64,000 nucleotides of DNA. It comes from Calliopsis andreniformis. Lineage: Eukaryota; Arthropoda; Insecta; Hymenoptera; Andrenidae. The notes below the pieces were generated by a model. It saw only the letters and a list, made by a program, of their open reading frames with translations. It was not told the DNA's origin and did not search any database. Below are positions 1 to 13,313 of the stretch, piece by piece (within the stretch, counting starts at the first letter, position 1; each line of letters begins with the position of its first letter). The translations under genes were made by a program, and so were the position numbers. The DNA is taken from assembly GCF_051401765.1 (NCBI RefSeq), contig NW_027480423.1, forward strand, positions 2,914,001-2,978,000, written 5' to 3'.

Positions 1-848
1 TAACGTCATTTCTACGTTCCGGACAATCTAGGTTTGACTCTAGGGCGTTGTTCCACCAGATCGAATTGTTAGGGCCTAAGAAGTCAACGCCAGCAGCATA
101 AGATACAATATAAATATAACAGTTTTTCCATCGTATAGAACGAATAATAGCATCCAGTGTGAAAGTGATGGTCATTTCTACGTTCCAGGCAACCTAGGCT
201 TCACTCTAGGGCGTTGTTCCACCAGATCGAATTGTTAGGGCCTAAGAAGTCAACGCCAGAAGCATAAGATACAATATAGATATAACAGTTTTTCCATCGT
301 ATAGAACGAATAATAGCAACCACTGTGAAAGCTATGGTCACTTCTACGTTCCGGGCAACCTAGGCTTCACTCTAGGGCGTTGCTCCACCAGATAAAACAG
401 TTAGGGCCTTACAAGTCAACGCCAGAATCATAAAATACAATGAAGATGCAACAGCTTTTCCATCGTATTAAACGAATAATTTCAACTAGTGTGAATGTTA
501 TGGTCATTTCTACATTCCGAGCAACCTAGGCTTCACTCTAGGGCGTTGATCCAACAGATTGAATAGTTAGGGCCTTAGCAGTCAACGCCCGAAGTTTAAA
601 ATACAATATAAATACAACAGTTTTTCCATCCTATAAAACGAATAATTGCGACCAGTACGAAAGTTATGGTCATTTCTACTTTCCGGGCAACCTCGGCTTC
701 ACGCTAGGGCGTTGGCCCAACAGGTTGAATAGTTAGGGCCTAAGAAATCAACGCCAGAATCATAAAATACAATATAAATATAACAGTTTTTCCATCGTAT
801 AAAACGAATAATAGCAAACAGTGTGAAAGTTCTGGTCATTTCTACGTT
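1..848 (+). repeat. Satellite monomers upstream of the large duplicated block
   Basis: About five monomers of the common family. Two adjacent monomers at about 1-335 are very alike, both with gaattgttagggcctaag and atagaacgaataatagc, which suggests a local single-monomer duplication. I found no long near-identical partner elsewhere in the window. Monomers with gaattg plus atagaacg also occur near 36580, 44710 and 57320. Confidence 0.85.
170..335 (+). repeat. Example monomer, 166 bp
   Basis: One complete unit from ggtcattt to the base before the next copy at 336. In a typical monomer the first ~90 bp are about 53% GC and carry the dyad CCTAG...CTAGG separated by eight bases. The remaining ~76 bp are about 26% GC and contain an A-rich near-duplication (ataaaatacaat then ataaatacaaca), a T5 run and tataaaacg. 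A hand count of a typical monomer gives 36 C, 32 G and 7 CpG, so CpG is not depleted. The start is arbitrary because the array is continuous. Confidence 0.95.
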
Positions 849-1525
849 CCGGGCAACCTAGGCTTCACTCTAGGGCGTTGCTCCACCAGATCGAATAGTT
901 AGGGCCTTAGAAGTCAACGCCCGCAGCATAAAATGCAACAAAAATACAACAGCTTTTCCATCGTATAAAACGAATAATTGCAACCAGTGTGAAAGTAATG
1001 GTCAGTTCTACGTTCCGGGCAAACTAGGTTTCACTCTAGGGCGTTGCTCCACCAGATCGAATAGTTAGGGCCTAAGAAGTCAACGCCAGAAACATAAAAT
1101 ACGATATAAATACCACAGCTTTTCCGTCGTATAAAACGAATAATTGCAACCAGTGTGAAAGTTATGGTCATTTCTACGTTCCGGGCAACCTAGGCTCCAC
1201 TCTGGGGCGTTGCTCCACCAGATTGAAAAGATAGGGCCTTAGAAGTCAACGCCAGAAGCATAAAATACAATAAAGATGCAACAGTTTTTCCATCGTATAA
1301 CAGGAATAATTGCAACCAGTGTGAAGGTAATGGTATGTCCTACGTTCCGATCAAGCTTGGCTTCACCCTAGGGTGTTGCTAAACCAGATCGAATAGTTAG
1401 GGACTTAGAAGTCAACGCCCGAAGCATAAACTACGAAATAAATAGAACAGTTTTTCCATTGTATAAAACGAATAATTGCTACCAGTGTGAAAGTTATGGT
1501 CATTTCTACGTGCCGGGCAACCCAG

Positions 1526-2551
1526 GCTTCACTCTAGGGCGTTGCTCCACCAGATCGAATAGTTAGGGACTTAGAAGTCAACGCCAGAGGCATAAAATAA
1601 AATAAAGATGCAACAGTTTTTCCATCGTATAAAACGAATAATTGAAACCAGTGGAAAAGTAATGGTCATTTCTACGTTCCGGGCAACCTAGGCTTCACCC
1701 TATGGCGCTGCTCCACCAGATCGAATAGTTAGTGCCCTAGAAGTCAGCGCCAGAAGCATAAAATACAATATAAATACAACAGTTTTTCCATCGTGTAAAA
1801 CGAATAATTGCTACCATTGTGAAAGTTATGGTCATTTCTACGTTCAGGGCAACCTACCCTTCACCCTAGGGCGTTGCTCCACCAGATGGAATAGTTAGGG
1901 CCTAAGAAGTCAACGCCAGAAGCATAAAATACAATAAAGATGCAACAGTTATTCCATTGTATAGCATGGACAGTTGCAACCAGTGTGAAAGTTATGGTCA
2001 TTTCTACGTTCCGGGCAACCAAGGCTTCACCCTAGGGCGTTGTTCCACCAGATGGAAAAGTTAGGGCCTAAGAAGTCAACGCCAGAAACATAAAACACGA
2101 TATAAATACAACAGTTTTTCCATTGTATAAAAAGAGTAATTGCAACCAGTGTGAAAGTTATGGTCATTTCTACGTTCCGGGCAACATAGGCTTCACTCTT
2201 GGACGTTGCCCCACCAGATCGAATGGCTAGGACCTTAGAAGTCGAAGCCAGAAGCATAAAATGCAATATTAATACAACGGTTTTTCTATCGCATAAAACG
2301 AATAATTGCTACCGTTGTGAAAGTTATGCTCATTTCTACGTTCCGGGCAACCTAGGCTTCAGTCTAGGGCGTTGTTCCTACAGATTGAAAAGTCAGGGCC
2401 TTAGAAGTCAACGCCCGAAGCACGAAATACAAAATAAATAGAACAGTTGTTCTATCGTATAAAACGAATAATTGCTATCAGTGTGAAGGTTATGGTAATT
2501 TCTACGTTCCGGGCAACCTAGGTTTCACTCTAGGGCGTTGCTCCACCAGAT
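1526..2551 (+). repeat. Unit A of a 7-monomer (1,162 bp) tandem repeat
   Basis: Matches 2688-3713 at offset 1,162 bp (7 x 166). I saw only three differences: cataggcttc versus cataagcttc near 2190/3350, cagtctag versus caatctag near 2353/3515, and ttctatcg versus ttccatcg near 2450/3612. It ends where ccaccagat is followed by gg here and by cg in unit B. The 79- and 80-codon open frames on opposite strands here (2027-2266 and 2199-2441) are chance frames repeated with the DNA. Confidence 0.9.
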
Positions 2552-2687
2552 GGAATAGTTAGGGCCTAAGAAGTCAACGCCAGAAGCATAAAATACAATA
2601 AAGATGCAACAGTTATTCCATTGTATAGCATGGACAGTTGCAACCAGTGTGAAAGTTATGGTCATTTCTACGTTCCGGGCAACCAAG
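2552..2687 (+). repeat. Linker between the 7-monomer units, copied from ~1888-2023
   Basis: This 136 bp segment matches 1888-2023 at offset 664 bp (4 x 166), including the unusual ttgtatagcatggacagttgc. It then switches at ggcttcactctaggg to sequence paired with 1526. The 7-monomer duplication was therefore not a simple clean tandem copy but includes a second switch of register. Confidence 0.82.
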
Positions 2688-3713
2688 GCTTCACTCTAGG
2701 GCGTTGCTCCACCAGATCGAATAGTTAGGGACTTAGAAGTCAACGCCAGAGGCATAAAATAAAATAAAGATGCAACAGTTTTTCCATCGTATAAAACGAA
2801 TAATTGAAACCAGTGGAAAAGTAATGGTCATTTCTACGTTCCGGGCAACCTAGGCTTCACCCTATGGCGCTGCTCCACCAGATCGAATAGTTAGTGCCCT
2901 AGAAGTCAGCGCCAGAAGCATAAAATACAATATAAATACAACAGTTTTTCCATCGTGTAAAACGAATAATTGCTACCATTGTGAAAGTTATGGTCATTTC
3001 TACGTTCAGGGCAACCTACCCTTCACCCTAGGGCGTTGCTCCACCAGATGGAATAGTTAGGGCCTAAGAAGTCAACGCCAGAAGCATAAAATACAATAAA
3101 GATGCAACAGTTATTCCATTGTATAGCATGGACAGTTGCAACCAGTGTGAAAGTTATGGTCATTTCTACGTTCCGGGCAACCAAGGCTTCACCCTAGGGC
3201 GTTGTTCCACCAGATGGAAAAGTTAGGGCCTAAGAAGTCAACGCCAGAAACATAAAACACGATATAAATACAACAGTTTTTCCATTGTATAAAAAGAGTA
3301 ATTGCAACCAGTGTGAAAGTTATGGTCATTTCTACGTTCCGGGCAACATAAGCTTCACTCTTGGACGTTGCCCCACCAGATCGAATGGCTAGGACCTTAG
3401 AAGTCGAAGCCAGAAGCATAAAATGCAATATTAATACAACGGTTTTTCTATCGCATAAAACGAATAATTGCTACCGTTGTGAAAGTTATGCTCATTTCTA
3501 CGTTCCGGGCAACCTAGGCTTCAATCTAGGGCGTTGTTCCTACAGATTGAAAAGTCAGGGCCTTAGAAGTCAACGCCCGAAGCACGAAATACAAAATAAA
3601 TAGAACAGTTGTTCCATCGTATAAAACGAATAATTGCTATCAGTGTGAAGGTTATGGTAATTTCTACGTTCCGGGCAACCTAGGTTTCACTCTAGGGCGT
3701 TGCTCCACCAGAT
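2688..3713 (+). repeat. Unit B of the 7-monomer repeat
   Basis: Near-identical to unit A. At the three positions where A and B differ, the corresponding stretch in block copy 2 (13314-14339) carries the B state. From 3714 on, the sequence continues into gcatagctagggacttag, the same right flank as in block copy 2, so B rather than A sits in the ancestral right-hand context. Confidence 0.88.
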
Positions 3714-6700
3714 CGCATAGCTAGGGACTTAGAATTCAACGCCATAAGAATAAAATACAATATAAGTACAACAGTTTTTCCAACGTATAAAATGAGTAAT
3801 TGGAAACATTGTGAAAGTAATGGTCATTTCTACGTTCCAGGCGATCTAGGCGTCACTCTAGGGCGTTGCTCCACCACATCGAATAGCTACGGCCTTAGAA
3901 GTCAACGCCCGAAGCATAAAATACATTAAATATACAAGAGCTTTTCCATCGTATAACAGGAGTAATTGCAACCAGTGTGAAGGTGATGGTCATTTCTACG
4001 TTCCGGGCAACCTAGGCTTCACTCTAGGGCGTTGTTCCACCAGATCGAAAAGTTAGGGCCTAACAAATCAACGCCAGAAGCATAAAATACAATATAAATA
4101 TAACAGTTTTTCCATCGTATAAAACGAATAATAGCAAACAGTGTGAAAGTTCTGGTCATTTCTACTTTCCGGGCAACCTAGGCTTCTCTCTATGGCGTTG
4201 CTAGACCAGATCGAATAGTTAGGGCCTTAGAAGTCAACGCCCGAAGCATAAAATACAATAAAGATGCAACAGTTTTTCCATCGTATAACAGGAACAGTTG
4301 CAACCAGTGTGAAAGTAATGGTCAGTTATACGTTCCGGGCAAACTAGGTTTCACTCTAGGGCGTTGCTCCACCAGATCGAATAGTTAGGGCCTAAGAAGT
4401 CAACGCCAGAAACATAAAATACAATAAAGATGCAACAGTTCTTCCATCGTATAACAGGAATAATTGCAACCAGTGTGAAGGTAATGGTATGTCCTACGTT
4501 CCGAGCAAGCTTGGCTTCACCCTAGGGTGTTGCTAAACCAGATCGAATAGTTAGGGACTTAGAAGTCAACGCCAGAGGCATAAAATAAAATAAAGATGCA
4601 ACAGTTTTTCCATCGTATAAAACGAATAATTGAAACCAGTGTGAAAGTTATGGTCATTTCTACGTGCCGGGCAACCCAGGCTTCACTCTAGGGCGTTGCT
4701 CCACCAGATCGAATAGTTAGGGACTTAGTAGTCAACGCCCGAAGCATAAACTACAAAATAAATAGAACAGTTTTTCCATTGTATAAAACGAATAATTGCT
4801 ACCACTGTGAAAGTTATGGTCATTTCTACGTGCCGGGCAACCCAGGCTTCACTCTAGGGCGTTGCTCCACCAGATCGAATAGTTAGGGACTTAGAAGTCA
4901 ACGCCAGAGGCATAAAATAAAATAAAGATGCAACAGTTTTTCCATCGTATAAAACGAATAATTGAAACCAGTGGAAAAGTAATGGTCATTTCTACGTTCC
5001 GGGCAACCTAGGCTTCACCCTAGGGCGCTGCTCCACCAGATCGAATAGTTAGTGCCCTAGAAGCCAGCGCCAGAAGCATAAAATACAATATAAATACTAC
5101 AGTTTTTCCATCGTGTAAAACGAATAATTGCTACCATTGTGAAAGTTATGGTCATTTCTACGTTCAGGGCAACCTACCCTTCACCCTAGGGCGTTGCTCC
5201 ACCAGATGGAATAGTTAGGGCCTAAGAAGTCAACGCCAGAAGCATAAAATACAATAAAGATGCAACAGTTATTCCATTGTATAGCATGGACAGTTGCAAC
5301 CAGTGTGAAAGTTATGGTCATTTCTACGTTCCGGGCAACCTAGGCTTCAACCTAGGGCGTTGTTCCACCAGATGGAATAGTTAGGGCCTAAGAAGTCAAC
5401 GTCAGAAGCATAAAATACGATATAAATACAACAGCTTTTCCATCGTATAAAACGAATAATTGCAACCAGTGTGAAAGTTATGGTCACTTCTACGTTTCTT
5501 GCCACCTCGGCCTCACCCAAGGGCGTTGCTCCAACAGATTGAATAGTTAGGGCCTTAGAAGTCAATGCCCGAAGCACAAAATGCAATAAATATACAACAG
5601 CTTTTCCTCGTATAGCAGGAATAATTTGCAACCAGTGTGATAGTAGTGGTCATTTCTACGTTCCGGGCAACCTAGGTTTCTCTCCAGGGCGTTGCTCCAC
5701 CAGATCGAATAGTTACGGCCTAAGATGGCAACGCCAGAAGCAAAAAATGCAATATAAATATAACAGTTTTTCCATCGTATAAAACGAATAATAGCAACCA
5801 GCATGAAAGTTATGGTCATTTCTACGTTCCGGGCAACCTAGGCTTCACCCCAGGGCGTTGTTCCACCAGATCAAATAGTTAGGGCCTAAGAAGTGAACGC
5901 CAGCAGCACAAAATACAATATAAATACAACAGTTCTTCCATCATATAAAACGAATAATTGCAACCAGTATGAAAGTTATGGTCATTTCAACGTTCCGGGC
6001 AACCTAGGCTTCACTCTATGGCGTTCTTCCACCACATCCAATAGCTACGGCCTCAGAAGTCAACGCCTGAAGCACAAAATACAATAAAAATACAACAGTC
6101 TTTCCATCCTATAACAGGAATTATTGCAACCCGTGTGAAAGTGATGGTCATTTGTACGTCCCAGGCAACCTAGGCTTCACTCTGGGGCGTTGTTCCACCA
6201 GATCGAATTGTTAGGGCCTAAGAAGTCAACGCCAGCAGCATAAAATACAATATAAATGCAACAGTTCTTCCATGATATAAAACGAATAATTGCAATCACT
6301 GTGAAAGTTATGGTCATTTCTACATTCCGGGCAACCTAGGCTTCACTCTAGGGCGTTGCTCCACCAGATCGAATAGATAGGGCCTTAGAAGTCAACGGCC
6401 GAAGCATAAAATACAAAATAAATAGAACTGTTTTTCCATCGTATAAAACGAATAATTGCTACCGGTGTGAAAGTTATTTCCATTTCTACGTTCCGGTCAA
6501 CCTAGGCTTCACCCTAGGGCGTTGTTCCACCAGATAGAATAGTTATGGCATAAGAGGTCAACGCCAGAAGCATAAAATACAATATAAGTACAACAGTTTT
6601 TCCAACGTATAAAATGAATAATTGCAAACATTGCGAAAGTAATGGTCATTTCTACGACCCGGCAACCTAGGCTTCACTCTAGGGCATTGCTCCACCATAT

Positions 6701-9700
6701 CGAATAGCTAGGGACTTAGAATTAAACGCCAGAAGCATAAAATACAATAAAAATACAACAGTTTTTCCATTGTATAACAGGAATAATTGCAACCAGTGTG
6801 AAAGTAATGGTTATTTCTACGTTCCGGGCAACCTAGGCTTCACCCTAGTGCGTTGCTCCAACAGATTGAATAGTTAGGACCTTAGAAGTCAATGCCCGAA
6901 GCATAAAATACAATTTAAATATAACAGTTTTTCCATCGTATAAAACGAATAATTGCAACAAGTATGAAAGTTGTGGTTATTTCTACGTTCCGGGCAACCT
7001 AGGTTTCACTCTAGGGCGTTGCTCCACCAGATCGAATAGAGAGGGCCTTAGAAGTAAACGCCCGAAGCATAACATACGATACAAAATACAACAGCTTTTC
7101 CATCGTATAAAACGAATAATTGGGAGCAGTGTGAAAATTAAAGTCATTTCAACGTTCCGAGCAATCTAGGTTTCACTCTAGTGCGTTGCTCCACCAGATC
7201 GAATAGCTAGGGACTTGGAATTCAACGCCAGAAGAATAAAACACAATATAAGTACAACCGATTTCCCATTGTATAAAATGAATAATTGCAAACATTGTGA
7301 AATTAATGGTCATTTCTACGTTCCGGGCAACCTAGGCGTCACTGTAGGGCGTTGCTCCAACACAGCTAATAGCTACGGCCTTAGAAGTCAACGCCAGAAG
7401 CATAAAATACAATATCAATACAACAGCTTTTCCACCGTATAAAATGAATAATTGCAAACAGTGTGAAAGTACTGGTCATTTCTACGTTCCGGGTAACGTA
7501 GGCTTCACTCTAGGGCGTTGTTCCACCAGATCGAACAGTTAGGTCCTAAGATGGCAACGCCAGAAGCATAAAATACAATATAAATATAACAGTTTTTCCA
7601 TCGTATAAAACGAATAATAGCAACCAGCGTGAAAGTTATGATCATTTCTACGCTCCGGGCAACCTAGGCTTCACCCCAGGGCGTTCTTCCACCAGATCGG
7701 ATAGTTAGGGCCTAAGAAGTGAACGCCAGCAGCATAAAATACAATATAAATACAACAGTTCTTCCATCATATAAAACGAATAATTGCAACCAGTTTGAAA
7801 GTTATGGTCATTTCTACGTTCCGGGCAACCTAGGCTTCACTCTATGGCGTTCTTCCACCACATCGAATAGCTACGGCATCGGAAGTCAACGCGTGAAGCA
7901 TAAAATACAATAAAAATACAACAGTCTTTCCATCCTATAAGTAGGAATAATTACAACCCGTGTGAAAGTGATGGTCATTTGTACGTTCCAGGCAACCTAG
8001 GCTTCACTCTGGGGCGTTCTTCCACCAGATCTTATTGTTGGGGCCTAAGAAGTCAACGCCAGAAGCATAAGATACAATATAAATACAACAGCTTTTCCAT
8101 CATATAAAACGAATAATTTCAACCAGTGTGAATGTTATGGTCATTTCTACATTCCGAGCAACCTAGGCTTCACTCTAGCGCGTTGATCCAACAGATTGAA
8201 TAGTTAGGGCCTTAGAAGTCAACGCCCGAAGTATAAAATACAATATAAATACAACAGTTTTTTCATCGTATAAAACGAATAATTGCGAGCAGTATGAAAG
8301 TTATGGTCATTTCTACTTACCGGGCAACCTAGGCTTCACCCTTGGGCGTTGTTCCAACAGATTGAATAGTTAGGGCCTTAGAAGTCAACGCCCGAAGCAT
8401 GAAATACAACATAAATACAACAGTTGTTCCATCGTATAAAACGAATAATTGCTATCAGTGTGAAAGTACTGGTCATTTCTACGTTCCGGGTAACCTAGGC
8501 TTCACTCTAGGGCGTTGTTCCACCATATCGAGCAGTTAGGGCCTAAGATGGCAACGCCAGAAGCATAAAATACAATATAAATATAACAGTTTTCCCATCG
8601 TATAAAACGAATAATAGCAACCAGTGTGAAAGTTATGGTCATTTCTACGTTCCGGGCAACCTAGGCTTCACTCTAGGGCGTTGCTCCACCAGATCAAACA
8701 GTTAGGGCCTTAGAAGTCAACGCCAGAAGCATTTAATACAAAATAAATAGAACAGTTTTTCCATTGTATAAAACGAATAATTGCGACCAGTGTGAAGGTT
8801 ATGGTCATTTCTACGTTCCGCGGTACCTGGGCTTTACTCTAGGGCGTTGTTCCACCAGATGGAATTGATAGGGCCTAAGAAGTCAACGCCAGAAGCATAA
8901 AATACGATATAAATACAACAGCTTTTCCATTGTATAAAACAGATAATTGCAACCAGTGTGAAAGCTATGGTCATTTCTACGTTCCAAGCAACCTAGGCTT
9001 CACCCTAGGCCGTTGTTCCACCAGATCGAATAGTTAGGGCCTAAGAAGTGAACGCCAGAAGCATAAAATGCAATAAAAATACAACAGTTTTTCCATCGTA
9101 TAGCAGGAATAATTTGCAACCAGTGTGATAGTAGTGGTCATTTCTACGTTCCGGGCAACCCAGGTTTCACTCCAGGGCGATGCTCCACCAGATCGAATAG
9201 TTACGGCCTAAGAAGTCAACGCCAGAAGCATAAAATACGATAAAGATGCAACAGTTTTTCCATCGTATAAAACGAATAATTGCAATCAGTGTGAAAGTTA
9301 TGGTCATTTCTACATTCCGAGCAACCTAGGCTTCACTCTAGGGCGTTGCTCCACAAGATCCAATAGTTAGTGCCTAAGTAGTCAACGCCAGAAGCATAAA
9401 ATACAATATAAATAGAACAGTTTTTCCATTCTATAAAAAGAATAATTGCTACCAGTGTGAAAGATATGGTCATTTCTACGTTCCGCGCAACCTGGGCTTT
9501 ACTCTAGGGCGTTGTTACACCAGATGGAATAGTTAGGGCCTAAGAAGTCAGCGCCAGAAGCATAAAATACGATATAAATACAACAGCTTTTCCATCGTAT
9601 AAAACGAATAATTGCAACCAGTGTGGAAGTTATGGTCATTTCTGCGTTCCGGGCAACCTAGGCTTCACTCTAGGGCGGTGCTCCGCCAAATCGAATAGCT

Positions 9701-9711
9701 AGGGCCTTAGA
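3714..9711 (+). repeat. Interior of block copy 1, mixed monomer types
   Basis: About 36 monomers. From 3714 to about 7669 they have one-to-one partners at 14340-18295 (offset 10,626), so the order of variant monomers is conserved between block copies. From about 7670 to 9711 most have no partner in block copy 2, apart from about 7830-7980. A variant with ctataagtagg, one base longer than usual, lies near 7936. Nothing other than satellite is present. Confidence 0.82.
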
Positions 9712-10234
9712 AGTCAACGCCAGAAGCATAAAATACGATATAAATACAACAGCTTTTCCATCGTATAAAAGGAATAATTGCAAACAGTGTGAAAGTAATG
9801 GTCATTTCTACGTTCCGGGCAACCTAGGCTTCACTCTACGGCGTTGTTCCACCAGATCGAATAGTTAGGGCCTAAGAAGTCAACACCAGAAGAATAAAAT
9901 ACAAAATAAATACAACAGCCTTTACACTGTATAAAACGAATAATTGCAACCTGTGTGAAGGTTATCGTCATATCTACGTTCCGGGAAACCTAGGCTTCAC
10001 TGTCGGGCGTGGCTCCACCAGATCGAAATGTTAGGGCCTAAGAAGTCAACGCCTGAAGCATAAAATACGATATAAATACAACAGCTGGTCCACCGTATAA
10101 AAGGAATAATTGCAAACAGTGTGAAAGTAATGGTCATTTCTACGTTCCGGGCAACCTAGGCTTCACTCTACGGCGTTGTTCCACCAGATCGAATAGTCAG
10201 GGCCTAAGAAGTCAACACCAGAAGAATAAAATAC
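9712..10234 (+). repeat. Two-monomer (332 bp) tandem duplication
   Basis: 9712-9902 and 10044-10234 match at offset 332 bp (2 x 166). Shared markers are cttcactctacggcg, gtcaacaccagaagaataaa and taaaaggaataattgcaaac. The second copy has a private agctggtccaccg where the first has agcttttccatcg. Similar monomers with caacaccagaagaat recur near 18350, 21340, 23830 and 32460. Confidence 0.78.
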
Positions 10235-11499
10235 AATAAAAATACAACAGTCTTTCCATCCTATAACAGGAATAATTGCAACCCGTGTGAAAGTGATGGT
10301 CATTTCTACGTTCCAGGCAACCTAGGCTTCACTCTAGGGCGTTGTTCCACAAGATCGAATAGTTAGGGCCTAAGAAGTCAACGCCAGAAGCAAAAAATAC
10401 AATATAAATAGAACAGTTTTTCCATTCTATAAAACGAATAATTGCTACCAGTGTGAAAGTTATGGTCATTTCTACGTTCCGCGCAACCTGGGCTTTACTC
10501 TTGGGCGTTGTTCCACCAGATGGAATAGTTAGGGCCTTAGAAGTCAACGCCAGAAGCATAAAATACGATATAAATACAACAGCTTTTCCATCGTATAAAA
10601 CAAATAATTGCAACTAGTGTGAAAGTTATGGTCATTTCTACGTTCCGGGCAACCTAGGCTTCACCCTAGGCCGGTGTTCCACCAGATCGAATAATTAGGG
10701 CCTAAGAAGTGAACGCCAGAAGCATAAAATGCCATAAAAATACAACAGTTTTTCCATCGTATAGCAGGAATAATTTGCAACCTGTGTGATAGTAGTGGTC
10801 ATTTCTACGTTCCGGGCAACCCAGGTTTCACTCCAGGGCGTGGCTCCACCAGATCGAATAGTTACGGCCTAAGAAGTCAACGCCAGAAGCATAAAATACG
10901 ATAAAGATGCAACAGCTTTTCCATCGTATAAAACGAATAATAGCAATCAGTGTGAAATTTATGGTCATTTCTACATTCCGAGCAACCTAGGCTTCACTCT
11001 AGGCCGTTGCTCCACCAGATCGAATAGTTAGGTCCTTAGAAGTCAACGCCAGAATCATAAAATACGATATAAATGCAACAGATTTTCCATCGTATAAAAG
11101 GAATAATTGCAACCAGTGTGAAAGTTATGGTCATTTCTACGTTCCGGGCAACCTAGGCTTCACTCTACGGCGATGCTCCACCAGATCAAACAGTTAGGGT
11201 CTTAGAAGTCAACGCCCGAAGCATAAAATACAAAACAAATAGAACGGTTTTTCCATTGTATAAAACGAATAGTTGCTGCCAGTGTAAAAGTTATGGTCAT
11301 TTCTACGTTCCGGGCAATCTAGGCTTCACCCTAGGCCGTTGTACCACCAGATCGAATAGTTAGGGCCTAAGAAGTGAACGCCAGAAGCATAAAATACAAT
11401 ATAAATACAACAGTTTTTCCATCGTATAAAACGAATAATTGCAACCAGTGTGTAAGTTATGGACATTTCTACATTTCGAGCAACCTAGGCTTCACTCTA

Positions 11500-12646
11500 G
11501 GGCGTTGCTCCACCTGATCGAATAGTTAGGGCCATAGAAGTCAACGCCAGAAGCATAAAATAAAACATAAATACAACAGTTTTTCCACCATATAAAACGA
11601 ATAATTGCAACCAGTATGAAAGCTACGGTCATTTCTACTTTCCGGGCAACCTAGGCTTCACCCTAGGGCGTTGCTCCAACAGAGTGAATAGTTAGGGCCT
11701 TAGAAGTCAATGCCCGGAGTATAAAATGCAATAAAAATACAACAGTTTTTCCATCATATAACAGGAATAATTCCAACCAGATTGAAAGTGATGGTCATTT
11801 CTACGTAGCGGGCAACCTAGGCTTCACTCTAGCGCGTTGCTCCACCAGATCGAATAGTTAGGGCCTTAGAAGTCAACGCCCGAAGCATAAAATACAAAAT
11901 AAATAGAACAGTTTTTCCATCGTATAAAACGAATAATTGTTACCAGTGTGAAAGTTATGGTCATTTCTACTTTCCGGGCAACCTGCGCTTCCCCCTAGGG
12001 CGCTGATCCACCAGATGGAATAGTTAGGGCCTTAGAAGTCAACGCCAGAAGCATAAAATACGATTTAAATACAACAGCTTTTCCATCGTATAAAACGAAT
12101 AATTGCAACCAATGTGAAAGTTATGGTCATTTCTACGTTCCGGCAACCTAGGCTTAACTCTAGGGCGTTGCTCCACCTGACCGAATAGTTCGGGCCTTAG
12201 AAGTCAACGCCAGAATAATAAAATACAATATAAATACAACAGTTTTTCCACCATATAAAACGAATAATTGCAACCAGTATGAAAGTTACGGTCATTTCTA
12301 CTTTCCGGGCAACCTAGGCTTCACCCTACGGCGTTGCTCCAACAGAGTGAATAGTTAGGGCCTTAGAAGTCAATGCCCGAAGGATAAAATGCAATAAAAA
12401 TACAACAGTTTTTCCATCATATAACAGGAATAATTGCAACCAGTTTGAAAGTGATGGCCATTTCTACGTACAGGGCAACCTAGGCTTCACTCTAGGGCGT
12501 TGCTCCACCAGATCGAATAGTTAGGGCGTTAGAAGTCAACGCCCGAAGCATAAAATACAAAATAAATAGAACAGTTTTTCCATCGTATAAAACGAATAAT
12601 TGCTACGAGTGTGAAAGTTATGGTCATTTTTACTTTCCGGGCAACC
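11500..12646 (+). repeat. Four-monomer tandem duplication
   Basis: 11500-12160 and 12163-12646 pair at offset 663 bp (4 x 166 minus 1). Markers are ttttccaccatataaaacg (11581 and 12244) and gctccaacagagtgaatag. The pair is truncated on the right where block copy 2 begins at 12637. The same doublet is carried over to the end of block copy 2 (about 19640-20781), so it predates the 71-monomer duplication. Confidence 0.8.
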
Positions 12647-13313
12647 TAGGCTTCACTCTAGGGCGTTGCTCCACCAGATCGAATAGTTAGGGCCTTAGAA
12701 GTCAACGCCCGCAGCATAAAATGCAACAAAAATACAACAGCTTTTCCATCGTATAAAACGAATAATTGCAACCAGTGTGAAAGTAATGGTCAGTTCTACG
12801 TTCCGGGCAAACTAGGTTTCACTCTAGGGCGTTGCTCCACCAGATCGAATAGTTAGGGCCTAAGAAGTCAACGCCAGAAACATAAAATACGATATAAATA
12901 CCACAGCTTTTCCGTCGTATAAAACGAATAATTGCAACCAGTGTGAAAGTTATGGTCATTTCTACGTTCCGGGCAACCTAGGCTCCACTCTGGGGCGTTG
13001 CTCCACCAGATTGAAAAGATAGGGCCTTAGAAGTCAACGCCAGAAGCATAAAATACAATAAAGATGCAACAGTTTTTCCATCGTATAACAGGAATAATTG
13101 CAACCAGTGTGAAGGTAATGGTATGTCCTACGTTCCGATCAAGCTTGGCTTCACCCTAGGGTGTTGCTAAACCAGATCGAATAGTTAGGGACTTAGAAGT
13201 CAACGCCCGAAGCATAAACTACAAAATAAATAGAACAGTTTTTCCATTGTATAAAACGAATAATTGCTACCAGTGTGAAAGTTATGGTCATTTCTACGTG
13301 CCGGGCAACCCAG

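Larger units (their letters stand above)
849..12636 (+). repeat. 71-monomer block, copy 1
   Basis: The sequence from 849 reappears from 12637, an offset of 11,788 bp, which is 71 x 166 plus 2. The diagnostic start is the monomer with cccgcagcataaaatgcaac at about 890 and about 12710. Compared with copy 2 this copy carries an additional 7 monomers (1526-3713 region) and about 15 monomers between roughly 7670 and 10480. Its last part, 10481-12646, pairs with 18616-20781 at offset 8,135. The block is therefore a tandem duplication whose two copies now differ in length. Confidence 0.88.
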
